From contig NZ_CP048878.1 of the NCBI RefSeq assembly GCF_011009015.1, forward strand, positions 1,773,001 to 1,837,000: 64,000 bases of DNA, given 5' to 3'. A model generated the notes under the pieces. The model did no database searches. It was not told the DNA's origin and worked only from the letters and a program-made list of their open reading frames with translations. The stretch is from Spartinivicinus ruber (GTDB taxonomy: Bacteria; Pseudomonadota; Gammaproteobacteria; Pseudomonadales; Zooshikellaceae). Positions 1 through 9,628 of the stretch are shown here, piece by piece; within the stretch, counting starts at the first letter, position 1; every line of letters begins with the position of its first letter. The position numbers and the translations under genes are program-made.

Positions 1-57
1 TTACCTGACTATCAGATTCCTTGGGTAGGCCCGCTACCGAGCATTATGGGTTTATAA
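1..57 (+). CDS. 3' end of an unidentified gene (partial)
   Basis: Frame 1 is open from the first base to a TAA at 55-57 and encodes a tail ending PWVGPLPSIMGL. Only 18 residues are visible, so no family can be named. That it is coding is supported by a terminator-like hairpin directly behind the stop. It points toward pilB on the opposite strand, so the two genes would converge. It could also be a chance open frame. Confidence 0.4.
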   Translation, partial: LPDYQIPWVGPLPSIMGL

Positions 58-59
58 CT

Positions 60-115
60 AAGGTACTTTTCAGTTTAACAACTGTTGGGTCATCTAAATC
101 AAAAAGTACCTTTTT
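60..115 (+). terminator. Rho-independent-like terminator after the leftmost gene
   Basis: AAGGTACTTTT at 60-70 pairs perfectly with AAAAGTACCTT at 102-112 and is followed by further T residues. The loop is long (about 31 bases) and holds a small inner hairpin, CAGTT with AACTG. It begins three bases after the stop at 57. Confidence 0.55.
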
Positions 116-199
116 AGTTGTATCACAGAATAAGTGTAACGCATGCACGTTAAATCTGTTAGAAACAACCAGTTATAATGCTAACTTGTTCAAATAATT

Positions 200-225
200 A
201 AGGTTTTTGCTTAATAAAACACCTT
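200..225 (-). terminator. Possible terminator of pilB
   Basis: On the minus strand AAGGTGTTTT and AAAAACCTT form an imperfect stem with a short loop, 17 bases beyond the pilB stop, followed by an A/T-rich tail. The stem has one unpaired base and there is no long T run, so the call is tentative. Confidence 0.35.
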
Positions 226-241
226 TACTCTTCTAGCACGA

Positions 242-1936
242 CTAATCTTTGGTCACTCGATTCACTTCTTCCAGGCTAGTTAACCCTTGTAATGCCTTTA
301 GCAATCCGGATGTACGTAAGTTATTGAAGCCTTCCTTTTGTGCCTGTTCAGCTATTTCAATGGAATTGCCTTCTTCCATAATAATTTTTGAAAGTCCTTG
401 TGTAATTCTCACTACTTCATAAATACCCAACCTCCCTTTATAGCCATTATTGCACTTTTCACAACCTTTTGGCTTGGGGCCATATAATTGAGCTGTTTGT
501 GCCTGTTCTTCCGTGAAGCCTTCATGAAGTAGAGCTGTTTTAGGAATGTCCATTTTAACCTTGCAGTTACTACATAGTCGTCGTGCTAAACGCTGGGCAA
601 TAATTAAATTGACGGTAGTAGCTAGGTTAAAAGCTGGTACTCCCATGTTTAATAAGCGTGTTAGGGTTTCAGCAGCACTATTGGTATGTAGAGTGGACAT
701 TACCATGTGACCCGTTTGAGCTGCTTTGATGGCAATACTAGCGGTCTCTAAGTCTCGAATCTCACCTACCATGATAATATCAGGGTCCTGTCTTAAGAAT
801 GCTCGCAGTGCTTGGGCAAAATCCATTCCTTGCTTGGGGTTAACGTTAACTTGGTTGATGCCTTCCAAGTTTATTTCGACAGGGTCTTCAGCAGTAGAAA
901 TATTGCGTTCGACAGTATTTAGAATATTAAGCCCAGTATAAAGCGAAACGGTTTTACCACTTCCTGTTGGTCCGGTAACTAAAATCATGCCTTGGGGTTG
1001 ATGTAAAGCTTCCATATACATGTCTTTTTGTTCTTCTTCATAACCTAGGCTATCAATCCCCATTTGGGCACTGGTTGGGTCAAGAATTCGTAATACAATC
1101 TTTTCACCCCATAAGGTAGGACAGGTATTCACCCGAAAGTCGATAGCTTTTGTTTTAGATAATTTCATTTTAATCCGGCCGTCCTGTGGCTTACGCCGCT
1201 CAGAGATATCCATAGCAGACATAATTTTTAAGCGGGAAGAAATACGAGGGGCTAAAGTAATGGGGGGTCTCGCGGTTTCATGTAGTACACCATCTGTCCT
1301 AAAGCGAACGCGATAGCTTTTTTCATAGGGCTCAAAGTGTAGGTCTGAAGAGCCACCTTTAATGGCGCTTAACAGCATCTTATTAACAAATCGGACAACA
1401 GGTGCATCATCAGCTTCATCACCGCCCGCGGTCTCTTGTTCTTCGTCACCAGCTGATATTTCTAGTGCATCTAAATCTTCATCGGATAAATCACTTAAAG
1501 CGTCATCAGCGCTTTCTAAAAAACGCTCAATTGCAGCTGAGAGCTTGTCCTCTTGAACTAATACTGCATCAATATTTAACCCTGTATTAAAACGGATTTC
1601 ATCTAATGCATTGAGGTTAGTTGGGTCAGAAACAGCAACAAATAGGCGATTGCCCCGTTTCAACAAGGGGAGGGTATGGTGTTTTCTAATCAGTTTTTCA
1701 TTGACGAGCTCTTTAGGGGCTTGCTCAAAATCAAAGCAATCTATATCCATTAAAGGGGAGCCAAACTCTTCCGCAGCAAGCCGGGCAATATCCTTTGACT
1801 GAACAAGATCAGCCTGAACCAAATGGGTAACAAAAGGAATTTTTTGTTTAGAAGCTTCTTGAAATGCCTGGCTCGCCTGATCATGACTGAGCAGGTTATC
1901 ATCAACTAAACGTTTAGCTAGTCCCGTTAGAATCAT
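242..1936 (-). CDS. pilB: Type IV-a pilus assembly ATPase PilB
   Basis: Hexameric cytoplasmic ATPase that powers pilus extension by driving pilin polymerisation through the inner-membrane platform protein PilC. The 564 residues match the usual length. An N-terminal GspE/MshEN-type domain covers roughly residues 1-150. The Walker A motif GPTGSGKT is at 322-329 and the Walker B region DIIMVGEIRD at 386-395. Two CxxC pairs, near 455/458 and 492/495, form the zinc site typical of PilB. The start ATG at 1936 gives the family N-terminus, although its ribosome-binding site is weak. It is divergent from pilA, as in Pseudomonas. Unusually, no pilC follows: 184 bases on, a convergent plus-strand frame ends. 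Confidence 0.95.
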   Translation of the reverse strand: MILTGLAKRLVDDNLLSHDQASQAFQEASKQKIPFVTHLVQADLVQSKDIARLAAEEFGSPLMDIDCFDFEQAPKELVNEKLIRKHHTLPLLKRGNRLFVAVSDPTNLNALDEIRFNTGLNIDAVLVQEDKLSAAIERFLESADDALSDLSDEDLDALEISAGDEEQETAGGDEADDAPVVRFVNKMLLSAIKGGSSDLHFEPYEKSYRVRFRTDGVLHETARPPITLAPRISSRLKIMSAMDISERRKPQDGRIKMKLSKTKAIDFRVNTCPTLWGEKIVLRILDPTSAQMGIDSLGYEEEQKDMYMEALHQPQGMILVTGPTGSGKTVSLYTGLNILNTVERNISTAEDPVEINLEGINQVNVNPKQGMDFAQALRAFLRQDPDIIMVGEIRDLETASIAIKAAQTGHMVMSTLHTNSAAETLTRLLNMGVPAFNLATTVNLIIAQRLARRLCSNCKVKMDIPKTALLHEGFTEEQAQTAQLYGPKPKGCEKCNNGYKGRLGIYEVVRITQGLSKIIMEEGNSIEIAEQAQKEGFNNLRTSGLLKALQGLTSLEEVNRVTKD

Positions 1937-2200
1937 CTTTTATAATCGCTTACTTAGGCTACAACTATCGAAAATATATCGGTTAGATCGAACCAAGTAT
2001 AGAGTGAAACCACCAGCTTTTCCTACTGAAAGAATAAGGTAGCAAAAAAGTTATATAGCAACAGCTGACCAAAAAGGTCAGTTAGTGACCATTAATTGGG
2101 TGTGGTTTAATCAAATAACTTATCAAGCAAAAAATTAAATTGATGCTATAAATTAGTTTTAGGGCTTACAAATGCTTAGGCATTAAGCATAACTAAAGAG

Positions 2201-2217
2201 TTGGCATGGAAAGTGAC
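2201..2217 (+). promoter_or_regulatory. Possible sigma-54 promoter of pilA
   Basis: TTGGCATGGAAAGTGAC resembles the sigma-54 consensus TTGGCACG-N4-TTGC: the -24 GG element is well matched, while the -12 GC is GA here. It lies about 45 bases before the pilA ATG, a fitting distance. RpoN/PilR control of pilA is known in pseudomonads. The weak -12 element keeps this tentative. Confidence 0.4.
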
Positions 2218-2259
2218 TATTTAATTTTACATACCTTAAACACAACGGAGTTAGGTCAC

Positions 2260-2709
2260 ATGAAACACATTAAACAACAACAGCAGGGTTTTACCCTTAT
2301 TGAGTTAATGATTGTGGTTGCAATCATAGGAATATTGGCAGCAGTAGCGATACCTGCTTATCAAGACTATACAGTTAGATCAAGGGTTACAGAAGGCCTA
2401 TCGCTTGCTTCTTCAGCAAAGTTGGCTGTAGCGGAAAATGCAGCATCAGCGAATAAAAGCTTATCAGCTGGTTGGACAGCACCTGCTGCAACTGACAATG
2501 TGACTGGTTTGGCTGTCGATGCAACCAATGGAACAATTACAATTACATATACTGCCGCAGCTGGTGGTGCTGGTAAGACTATAATTTTAGAGCCAAAGTC
2601 TAATGGTGCTGCTCTTGCAGCAGGTACTCCACCTGCTGGTGCTGTGACCTGGACTTGTACAGGCGGTGATTTAGAAGCCAAATATAGACCTTCTAATTGT
2701 CGGCCATAA
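2260..2709 (+). CDS. pilA: Type IV major pilin PilA
   Basis: Structural subunit of the type IV pilus, made as a prepilin, cleaved and N-methylated by PilD, and polymerised by PilB. The start at 2260 is preferred over an in-frame ATG at 2206 because it has a GGAG ribosome-binding site and gives the normal short leader. The 149-residue protein begins [10 protein letters not shown] followed by [20 protein letters not shown], the class III signal with cleavage after Gly and Glu5 of the mature pilin. Two cysteines near the C-terminus (WTCTGG and SNCRP) would form the D-region disulfide loop. It is divergent from pilB and followed by a strong terminator. The Ala/Gly/Thr-rich globular part is not close to a named pilin group. 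Confidence 0.95.
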   Translation: MKHIKQQQQGFTLIELMIVVAIIGILAAVAIPAYQDYTVRSRVTEGLSLASSAKLAVAENAASANKSLSAGWTAPAATDNVTGLAVDATNGTITITYTAAAGGAGKTIILEPKSNGAALAAGTPPAGAVTWTCTGGDLEAKYRPSNCRP

Positions 2710-2729
2710 AATTTATACAAAAACCTTAC

Positions 2730-2767
2730 TTAAGGAAGCTTTATTTTAAAGCTTCCTTAATTTTTTA
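2730..2767 (+). terminator. Rho-independent terminator of pilA
   Basis: A perfect 13-bp stem (TTAAGGAAGCTTT at 2730-2742 with AAAGCTTCCTTAA at 2748-2760), a 5-base loop and a run of six T. It starts 20 bases after the pilA stop. Confidence 0.9.
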
Positions 2768-2929
2768 TTAAATTTAACTTGTCTATAGGGTAGGGCTCTG
2801 GATGCACAGGCACTGATAAAATATAGTTAACCAGAAACTTAATAAGTTGTAATTAATTTGCTAACTATTTTGCCTGTAACTATTTATACAAACTAAACAA
2901 GCTTAAAATTTTTTTGGTGTTTTTTTAAA

Positions 2930-3075
2930 TCTCTTCGGGTTCTATTCCCCGCCGCTTGCGGCGTAAAAGGGAGGACGGTATTCATCTAACCAAAATACCC
3001 CGCTTCGCAGAGCGAAGTTGAGCGTAAGCGAAAGGGCTTGCCCCGGGGATCTTTATTTTCACTAAAATTCCGTTA
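2930..3075. repeat. GC-rich hairpin repeat element
   Basis: A compact GC-rich island in AT-rich surroundings. It holds the hairpin GCCGC-TT-GCGGC near 2952, the hairpin CTTCGC-aga-GCGAAG near 3004, the palindrome CCCCGGGG near 3042 and AAAATTCC at its right edge. No open frame fits. A second island at 59892-60005 shares the GCTTGC hairpin tip and the AAATTCC edge, suggesting one dispersed family. Function unknown. Confidence 0.5.
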
Positions 3076-3600
3076 ACTTTATTAAGTTAGCCGGATCTTT
3101 AAATGTTGGGAAATACTGTAAATTGCTACTGTTGCATAAGATTGAAAAAATATTAAATCCACATAAGTTATTACAATAAAGGTGCAACCAAACACTGCAA
3201 AACCAGAGAATTTAAGTCTTGGCTCATCGTAACATAGTCTTGCACTAAATACTTAAAATTGCTTTTTAGATATACCACTAGCTAACCAGTATCGTTCAAA
3301 TCAATTTCTACCTAAATGAGTCTTGGTGGGGGAGGTTAGTTGCACTGATCTTCCTTGGGTAATACTGTAGACACTTTTAAGTAGTAATAGCTCTATAATT
3401 ACGCTCATCCTTAACTCAGCAAAAGTTTTTCCATTAAATATTGACTAAATTTTTTACGTTTTCAGGTGGTAATTAAAATAACCGCTTTATCATTGCCTCT
3501 TAACTGCTGACCTTCTAATTTCAATGAACTTAGTGCTGATAATGAGGTATTTGATTATTTGGAGCTGTCCTAAAAGCACTACCATATGTAGATTGTTCTG
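3076..3600. other. Gene-free AT-rich stretch
   Basis: Between the hairpin island and the IS remnant I see no open frame of useful length, no terminator and no convincing promoter. Short pieces on the minus strand look like broken coding sequence (for example a segment reading SLKLEGQQLRGNDKAVILI near 3480-3530), so this may be a decayed gene, but I cannot name it. Confidence 0.4.
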
Positions 3601-3601
3601 G

Positions 3602-4459
3602 TCAAACTAAACCGAACACTTTTCTCTGAGACTGTTCAAAGTTGACTGGAGACATTTTTTCATTAGCCGTATGCAAACGTTCCAGATTATAATATTTCAT
3701 ATATGCAGTAACATCTTGTCTTATATGCTGGCGAGTAGGTTGCTCTGTTTTCAAAATCCAGTCGTGCTTTAAACTACCAAAAAATCGCTTTACTACTGCA
3801 TTATCCCAACAAGCACCACGTCTTCCATTGAAGATCGTATCCGGTGCTTTTTTAATAAATGTTGAAATGGCTGACTTGTATACTGTGATCCTCTATCACT
3901 ATGAAACACTAAGCCGACCTTCGGCTGTCGTAAATAAATGGCTTTAGTCATCGCTTTGCAAATTAAGTCTGTATTCATACAGCTAGTGCTTCAACCAAAA
4001 AGTTCTTTCACTACTCAAGGCAACAGGTGATGCCTGTCTGCTTTGATATACAGGCTCTTTCTTAGAGATACAGCATAAGTCAAGGTGAAAAAACTTTATT
4101 GTTAGACTACTAGCTATATACCAGCCAACAATTCGCCGAGAAAATAAATCCATGATAAGTCCGACATTGAGAGAGCGGTAGCTTTTTTTAGTATATCTTT
4201 TTCCCGTTCCAGACGTTTAATCTTTGTTTCTAAAGCCTGAATATATTGCTGTTCAGACGTTAGCGCTTTTACTTTTGGTGTAATGCCCTGCTTTTCTTGT
4301 TGGAGTTTATTTACCCATTTGCGAATGGCTGACTCACTGATACCCACTGCTTCTGCGGTTTCTTTGGTACTGTAACCTTGGTAAATGAACAGGTTTGCTG
4401 AATCAACTTTAAATTCTGTTGAATAATTCGGCTTTTTCCTATCTTTACTAGATTGCCAT
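3602..4459 (-). pseudogene. Decayed IS3-family transposase (orfA/orfB remnant)
   Basis: Minus-strand remains of an IS3-type insertion sequence. OrfA would start at 4459, but ATGGCA is followed by a frameshift; then comes an open helix-turn-helix stretch (NYSTEFK, GYSTKETAEAVGISESAIRKW) and a leucine-zipper-like segment (ALETKIKRLEREKDILKKA). The sequence then jumps directly to the OrfB integrase core (MDLFSRRIVGWYIAS near 4140), so the OrfB N-terminal half with the first catalytic Asp is deleted. HSDRGSQYTS with the second Asp is near 3870. A frameshift near 3830 precedes CWDNAVVKRFF, where the catalytic Glu is Lys. The frame ends at 3602. At least two frameshifts, a deletion and a lost catalytic residue make it inactive. 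No clear terminal repeats were found. Confidence 0.88.
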
Positions 4460-4577
4460 TACTGAAATCACAGGAGGTTGCTTTTTGGTAACACGGCATT
4501 TGGTGTATTATATAGAAATAACGATTTTAGCCGACTATTAAGTGATTGATATCTGACTAAACCCTAGATTTGATTCA

Positions 4578-7487
4578 CTATAGATTACTTAATTTTAATA
4601 AGGAGTCTAAGTAGTCTATCTGGATGTTATTTGTGCTTTTGGCCTTTATTGCATCAATCTCAATTAAAGCACCTTGGTATTGTTTTGTTCTAATTAGTGC
4701 ATTTAAATAAGAGATTCGCATTGGTAGTGAAATTTTTTTATTTAATTTTGTAAACCGTTCTACTTCTTTTATTGTTTTATGGTGTTTTTTTAAAATTATG
4801 CTTTCAATATAATTGTTTATGTTGTCAGTTTTTTTTCTGGGGCATGGTAGTTTGAAAGTGTTGTTGTTTATTTCTTGTATATTTTCGTTGGGTGCCCATG
4901 ATATTTTATTGAAAGCTGTCAATACTTGGGTATTCCACACTGAATTTACTTCTTGATTATTACAGGCTTTTGTTTTATTAATTATATTGAGTGGTTCTAG
5001 GGGGTGTGATGTTAATAGGTCTTCAACTTTCTTTGCTTCTATGGTTATAAAAAACTTACTTTTTTTGTTTATTTTTTTGATATTAATTTTGTTGTTTAAC
5101 ACATCCTGGAAAATATGGCTCAAGGTTGATCTTATTAATGGTATTGACGAGTATCCTAAAAATCTGTGCTTGTCAGCAGACTCTTGAATAATTGGAAAGA
5201 AATCAGAGTTTGGTTTTATCTTGTTTGTCTGAATAATACTGTGCATTATCTTTTTATTAGATACTAAGTGGATTTTTATGTCCTCAAGTGAAGTATGGTT
5301 AATTCGGCTTAACTCTTTAGCTACATTAACCTCACTATAGATGTCTGTATAATATTGGTGGGCCATTGAATTGTGATGAGCAATAATTAAAATATCTCCT
5401 AGGTTGGTTGAGTAAATAGTATAGTCTTTAAAGGTTTTGTCGATAGCAGATAGAATGCTATAAGTTAGCTCTGAATTAATTTCATAAGCTTGTAGCCACT
5501 GAGCAAAAATACCTTTTTTAGATAGAAACTCAGTGATAAGCTGGTAATATTCTTCTGTAAATAAGCTTGCAACACCGCTGACCCATGGGTTTGATGGTTC
5601 TGACATGATGATGTCATATTTTTTTTGTCTTGTAGTAAAGAATGTTTTTGCATCATCAATATATATTTTACTTCGTGGATCGTCATAGACTAAATGGTTC
5701 CTTTCATAAAACTCTTTAGCGCCTTCGATCATGGTAGGCTCAATTTCAATCGTCTCAACTTTTTCAATGGAGCTATTAGATAAGAAAACATGAGATGTTA
5801 AACCTGACCCCATACCAATAACAGCCACTTTTTTTGGGTTTTTAACTAATGCCATAGGAATGGCTGCAGCAAGGATCATTGTGTACTCATCAGTAGACGC
5901 TTGTTTTGTCTGGCCATCTATAGCTGCGTCTGGCTTTCCATTGGTTGTTATAACTTTCTTTTCAATGTGCTCATTAATTTGTTCAATGACAGATATAGTG
6001 GCTGTTTTACCATCTCTGTGAAAAACTACGTTCGACTTTTCTTGCTGATATAGTTTTCCTGTCCTAAATACACCAGAAGCCATTTTTAATTGATCAAAAT
6101 TGAGTGCTGAAAGTGAAAGTGGTAAAATAATAATCAATGCTTTTTTATAAATAGCTGTTTTAGTTAATAAGCTTAATAATACTAGTCCTATAAAAATATC
6201 GAGTATACTACCAGAGATGATTAGGTTTTTTAGACCTAATAAAGGCATAATAAGTTGTACTGCTAGAGTTACGCCTACTATAGAGCCAACAGTATTGGTC
6301 GCATATACCCAACCAATTGCACGTTCGTTATAGCCTTTATCTAGTAAAATATAGGTAATCAGTGGAAGAGTCATTCCTGCACAGATAGTGGCAGGTAGCA
6401 TCATTACTAAGCAAATAAAATGACTGATTAGGTTAAAATAAATGTAACCGGGCTCGGTACGTTGTAAGGCCTGCATGGTAAAGGCCATAAAATCGAAAGT
6501 GTAGTTATAGAAAGTGATTGTTAGGGCGGCTAATATTCCCATGATTATTTGGATATAGCCTAGCCATTGAATTGGATTGGCTATTTTGCTGATTTTATTT
6601 CTAATCCAAAAACCACCGATGGCTAATCCCAATATAAAAGCACTCAACATTAGTTCAAATGAGTGAACTGAACTGCCTAACACCATACTTAGCATCCGAA
6701 TCCAGGCGACTTCATACATAAAAGAAGCGGCGCCAGTGACGGCTGCGACGATAAGTAAAATTTTAAGTGTTTTATGAGTAACTATTTCTTGTTTGGCTAG
6801 ATGGGTAAGTTGAATATTTTCATCTGCAAATTGTTTGCTGGTTATCCAGGAGACAAGTGCTACAGCAAAATTAATCAGCCCTGCTGTTAACAATGTACCG
6901 GGTAGGCCAACAGTGCGGACTAAATAAAACCCGGCAACTAAAACACCAATAGCTGCACCAAAACTATTGGAAAAGTATAAGATAGATAGAGAATGGCCTT
7001 TCTTTTCTGGAAAGTAGTGGATAAAACCAGCACTCATTAAAGGGAATGTGCTGCCTAATAAAATAGTTTGAGGAAGGATTAATAGAGTGGCTAAGCTCCA
7101 TTTGAAGGCTTCAATTGGTCCACTGCTTCCTAAGAAAGGCATGACAGTATTGTAAGCAAAATCAGTGCTGGCTACATAAATATTATGAAATACTAATGCA
7201 AAAATACCGACAATTGCTTCAATAATTGCATATGCTAAAAATAAGTTTTTGAATTTATGTAGGTATTTACTGGTTAGCCAAGCACCAAGTGCCATGCCTC
7301 CCATAAAAATAATTAAAACTAAAGTTTGTGCATAAGCTGCATGACCTAAAAATAGCTTTAAATACTGAGTCCAGATGGATTCATAGATCAGGCCTGCAAA
7401 ACCGGATAGAAAAAAAACAAATATTAGTGTATTTCTATTTGTGGTTTCACTAAAAATAATACGTTGATTGATTGCTAAGGTGCTCAT
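4578..7487 (-). CDS. Fused MFS-like membrane / spermidine synthase-like protein
   Basis: A 969-residue inner-membrane protein. Residues about 20-460 form some ten to twelve hydrophobic segments in two similar halves (each starting with an FAGLIYES or AASFMYEV type motif). A polyamine-synthase-like Rossmann domain follows, with the SAM/dcSAM-binding loop VAVIGMGSG at 554-562, acidic IEIEP at 580-584, DDA near 611-613 and SEPSNPW near 629-635. The family is usually called fused MFS/spermidine synthase; its reaction is not established, and aminopropyl transfer is only inferred. About 230 further residues, AT-rich and Lys/Asn-rich, extend the C-terminus. It stands alone, behind a 12-bp inverted repeat. 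Confidence 0.8.
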   Translation of the reverse strand: MSTLAINQRIIFSETTNRNTLIFVFFLSGFAGLIYESIWTQYLKLFLGHAAYAQTLVLIIFMGGMALGAWLTSKYLHKFKNLFLAYAIIEAIVGIFALVFHNIYVASTDFAYNTVMPFLGSSGPIEAFKWSLATLLILPQTILLGSTFPLMSAGFIHYFPEKKGHSLSILYFSNSFGAAIGVLVAGFYLVRTVGLPGTLLTAGLINFAVALVSWITSKQFADENIQLTHLAKQEIVTHKTLKILLIVAAVTGAASFMYEVAWIRMLSMVLGSSVHSFELMLSAFILGLAIGGFWIRNKISKIANPIQWLGYIQIIMGILAALTITFYNYTFDFMAFTMQALQRTEPGYIYFNLISHFICLVMMLPATICAGMTLPLITYILLDKGYNERAIGWVYATNTVGSIVGVTLAVQLIMPLLGLKNLIISGSILDIFIGLVLLSLLTKTAIYKKALIIILPLSLSALNFDQLKMASGVFRTGKLYQQEKSNVVFHRDGKTATISVIEQINEHIEKKVITTNGKPDAAIDGQTKQASTDEYTMILAAAIPMALVKNPKKVAVIGMGSGLTSHVFLSNSSIEKVETIEIEPTMIEGAKEFYERNHLVYDDPRSKIYIDDAKTFFTTRQKKYDIIMSEPSNPWVSGVASLFTEEYYQLITEFLSKKGIFAQWLQAYEINSELTYSILSAIDKTFKDYTIYSTNLGDILIIAHHNSMAHQYYTDIYSEVNVAKELSRINHTSLEDIKIHLVSNKKIMHSIIQTNKIKPNSDFFPIIQESADKHRFLGYSSIPLIRSTLSHIFQDVLNNKINIKKINKKSKFFITIEAKKVEDLLTSHPLEPLNIINKTKACNNQEVNSVWNTQVLTAFNKISWAPNENIQEINNNTFKLPCPRKKTDNINNYIESIILKKHHKTIKEVERFTKLNKKISLPMRISYLNALIRTKQYQGALIEIDAIKAKSTNNIQIDYLDSLLKLSNL

Positions 7488-7533
7488 CCCGGTCTCAGCT
7501 TTTTATTAGACGGCACCTTTAACCATAGAGGAG

Positions 7534-7586
7534 ATATAAGAGAAGTGTTAGGTTTCTTTTGGTTCCTTGAAGGGCTTCTCTTATAT
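7534..7586. repeat. 12-bp inverted repeat in the leader of the SpeE-like gene
   Basis: ATATAAGAGAAG at 7534-7545 pairs perfectly with CTTCTCTTATAT at 7575-7586 around a 29-base spacer. It sits 46 bases before the start of the fused membrane/SpeE-like gene and 78 bases beyond the galE stop. It could be the galE terminator (no T run), a leader hairpin or an operator; the sequence does not decide. Confidence 0.5.
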
Positions 7587-7664
7587 TATTTTTATGAAGC
7601 TTTTATTGTCATTTTTTGGTAAATAATTGTTAGTTTAAGCGTAGTGTCCTACTACAACTTAATA

Positions 7665-8687
7665 TCACTTTTTGCTTGAGTACCCCTCCGGGTTCTTCTT
7701 TTGCCAGCGCCATGTGTCGTTGATCATGTCTTCAAGTGTTTTTGTGGCTTCCCATTTAAGTTCGTGCTTGGCGAATGTTGGGTTGGCGTAACAAGCGTCT
7801 ATGTCGCCGGGGCGGCGATCGGTAATTTTGTAGGGGATGGGTTTACCGCTAATTTTGGCGAAGGCTTCTACCATTTCTAATACACTGTATCCGTTGCCTA
7901 CTCCCAGGTTATAGGCTTGGCAGCCTGGCTTATCAGCCATTTTTTCGATGGCTTTAACATGGCCTTTAGCCAGGTCTACTACATGAATGTAGTCTCTTAC
8001 GCCAGTGCCGTCGGGGGTATTGTAGTCATTACCAAATACGTTGAGCTGTTTGCGCTTTCCAATAGCGACTTGTGAGATATATGGCATTAGGTTATTGGGG
8101 ATGCCATTGGGATCTTCACCAATTAAACCGGATTCATGAGCGCCTACTGGATTAAAATAGCGGAGCAGGGCGATATTCCAGCGATTATCAGCTTGATGAT
8201 GGTCTCTTAAAATATCTTCAACCATTAATTTAGAGCGGCCATAGGGGTTGGTGGCTGATAATGGGAAGTCTTCAGAAATAGGTAAGCTGGCTGGGTTGCC
8301 GTATACGGTAGCGGATGAGCTGAATACTAAGTTTTTGACTTGATGGGCTTGCATCATTTGACATAGTTTTATGGTGCCTGTCACATTGTTTTCATAGTAA
8401 AACAATGGGATTTCAGAAGATTCACCAACAGATTTTAGCCCTGCAAAATGGATGACTGCATAAAACTGATGTTGTTTGAATACTTGTTCTAAGGCTTCAG
8501 TATCAAGAATATCGATTTTATGAAAAATCAGTGGTTTGTTGCATATTTTCTGAACTCGCTCTAATGACTCTGGGTGGCTATTGGATAAGTTATCTACAAC
8601 AACAACTTCATAGCCTTTATTTAATAATTCAACACAGGTATGACTACCTATGTAGCCTGCTCCACCTGTTACTAAAATTTTCTGCAT
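7665..8687 (-). CDS. galE: UDP-glucose 4-epimerase GalE
   Basis: Interconverts UDP-glucose and UDP-galactose (Leloir pathway, and supply of sugars for LPS and exopolysaccharide). The N-terminal Rossmann motif GGAGYIGSH binds [11 protein letters not shown] supplies the catalytic Ser/Thr region and YGRSK the Tyr-x-x-x-Lys pair; NPVGAH and RDYIHVVD are family hallmarks. The start at 8687 is chosen over 8699 because the GGA ribosome-binding site overlaps the upstream ATG; this gives 340 residues, normal for GalE. It lies 38 bases after nadC on the same strand, so it may be co-transcribed with nadC and the protease, though no functional link is obvious. Confidence 0.95.
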   Translation of the reverse strand: MQKILVTGGAGYIGSHTCVELLNKGYEVVVVDNLSNSHPESLERVQKICNKPLIFHKIDILDTEALEQVFKQHQFYAVIHFAGLKSVGESSEIPLFYYENNVTGTIKLCQMMQAHQVKNLVFSSSATVYGNPASLPISEDFPLSATNPYGRSKLMVEDILRDHHQADNRWNIALLRYFNPVGAHESGLIGEDPNGIPNNLMPYISQVAIGKRKQLNVFGNDYNTPDGTGVRDYIHVVDLAKGHVKAIEKMADKPGCQAYNLGVGNGYSVLEMVEAFAKISGKPIPYKITDRRPGDIDACYANPTFAKHELKWEATKTLEDMINDTWRWQKKNPEGYSSKK

Positions 8688-8725
8688 ATTTACATCCAAT
8701 AAAAATTATTTAGTAAGCTTAATCA

Positions 8726-9574
8726 TTAGAGTGTGTTTTCAAATCGCATAGATAAATCGATAGCCCGGCAATCTTTGGTGAGTGCTCCTATAGAAATATA
8801 GTCAACACCAGTGCTGGCTACTTCTACTAAAGTTTCTTTGTTGATACTACCAGAAGCTTCTAGCTTAGCTCTTCCTTTGACAAACTCAACTGCTTGGGTG
8901 AGTTGCTCAAGAGAGAAGTTATCTAGCATGATGATATCAGTTCCTGCAGCTAGCGCTTCTTCTAACTCTGCAAAGTTTTCCACTTCCACTTCGACAGGTT
9001 TATTGGGGTTAAGTTGTTTAGCCTGGCTGACTGCATTGGTAATGGAGCCGCAGGCATTAATATGGTTTTCTTTAATTAGATAGGCATCATATAAGCCAAT
9101 ACGATGGTTATAACAGCCACCTTGGGTTACTGCATATTTTTGAGCAATGCGCAGGCCTGGTATAGTTTTGCGAGTGTCTAATAATTTAACTTGCGTGTGC
9201 TTAACTTGCTTAGCATATTCATGGCAAAGGGTGGCTGTGCCTGACAGGGTTTGTAAAAAGTTTAGAGCGGTGCGCTCTGCGGTCAGAATGGTTTGAGCAC
9301 AACCGGTGATGCTAAATAGCTTTTGATTAGCAGTAACATGTTGGCCTTCATCAACCAACCAATCAATAAGTAAACTTGGGTTTACTTGTTTAAACACTTC
9401 ATTTACCCATGCTTGGCCACATATGACAGCAGTTTCACGGGAGATAACATAAGCGGTGGCTTGGGTTGTTGTTGGAATCAGTTGTGCTGTGATATCTCCA
9501 CTACCAACATCTTCAGTAAGTGCTTGTTTGACATTATATTCAACAGCTTGTTTTAGGGTGACTGGGTCAATCAT
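8726..9574 (-). CDS. nadC: Nicotinate-nucleotide pyrophosphorylase (carboxylating)
   Basis: Quinolinate phosphoribosyltransferase, which makes nicotinate mononucleotide, CO2 and PPi from quinolinate and PRPP in de novo NAD synthesis. [14 protein letters not shown] lies near residue 22, followed by [39 protein letters not shown] and a C-terminal SIGALT. The frame is open to a TTG at 9622, but the ATG at 9574 has a GAAGG ribosome-binding site and gives 282 residues, the length I recall for Pseudomonas NadC. It follows the retropepsin-like protease gene on the same strand. nadC next to pilA and such a protease is a conserved Pseudomonas-type arrangement, here interrupted by the IS remnant, the SpeE-like gene and galE. 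Confidence 0.95.
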   Translation of the reverse strand: MIDPVTLKQAVEYNVKQALTEDVGSGDITAQLIPTTTQATAYVISRETAVICGQAWVNEVFKQVNPSLLIDWLVDEGQHVTANQKLFSITGCAQTILTAERTALNFLQTLSGTATLCHEYAKQVKHTQVKLLDTRKTIPGLRIAQKYAVTQGGCYNHRIGLYDAYLIKENHINACGSITNAVSQAKQLNPNKPVEVEVENFAELEEALAAGTDIIMLDNFSLEQLTQAVEFVKGRAKLEASGSINKETLVEVASTGVDYISIGALTKDCRAIDLSMRFENTL

Positions 9575-9628
9575 TCTTGCCTTCAATACTCTAGGGTTAA
9601 GGTTTGCCAAGGTTGGTGCCAAGTATAT

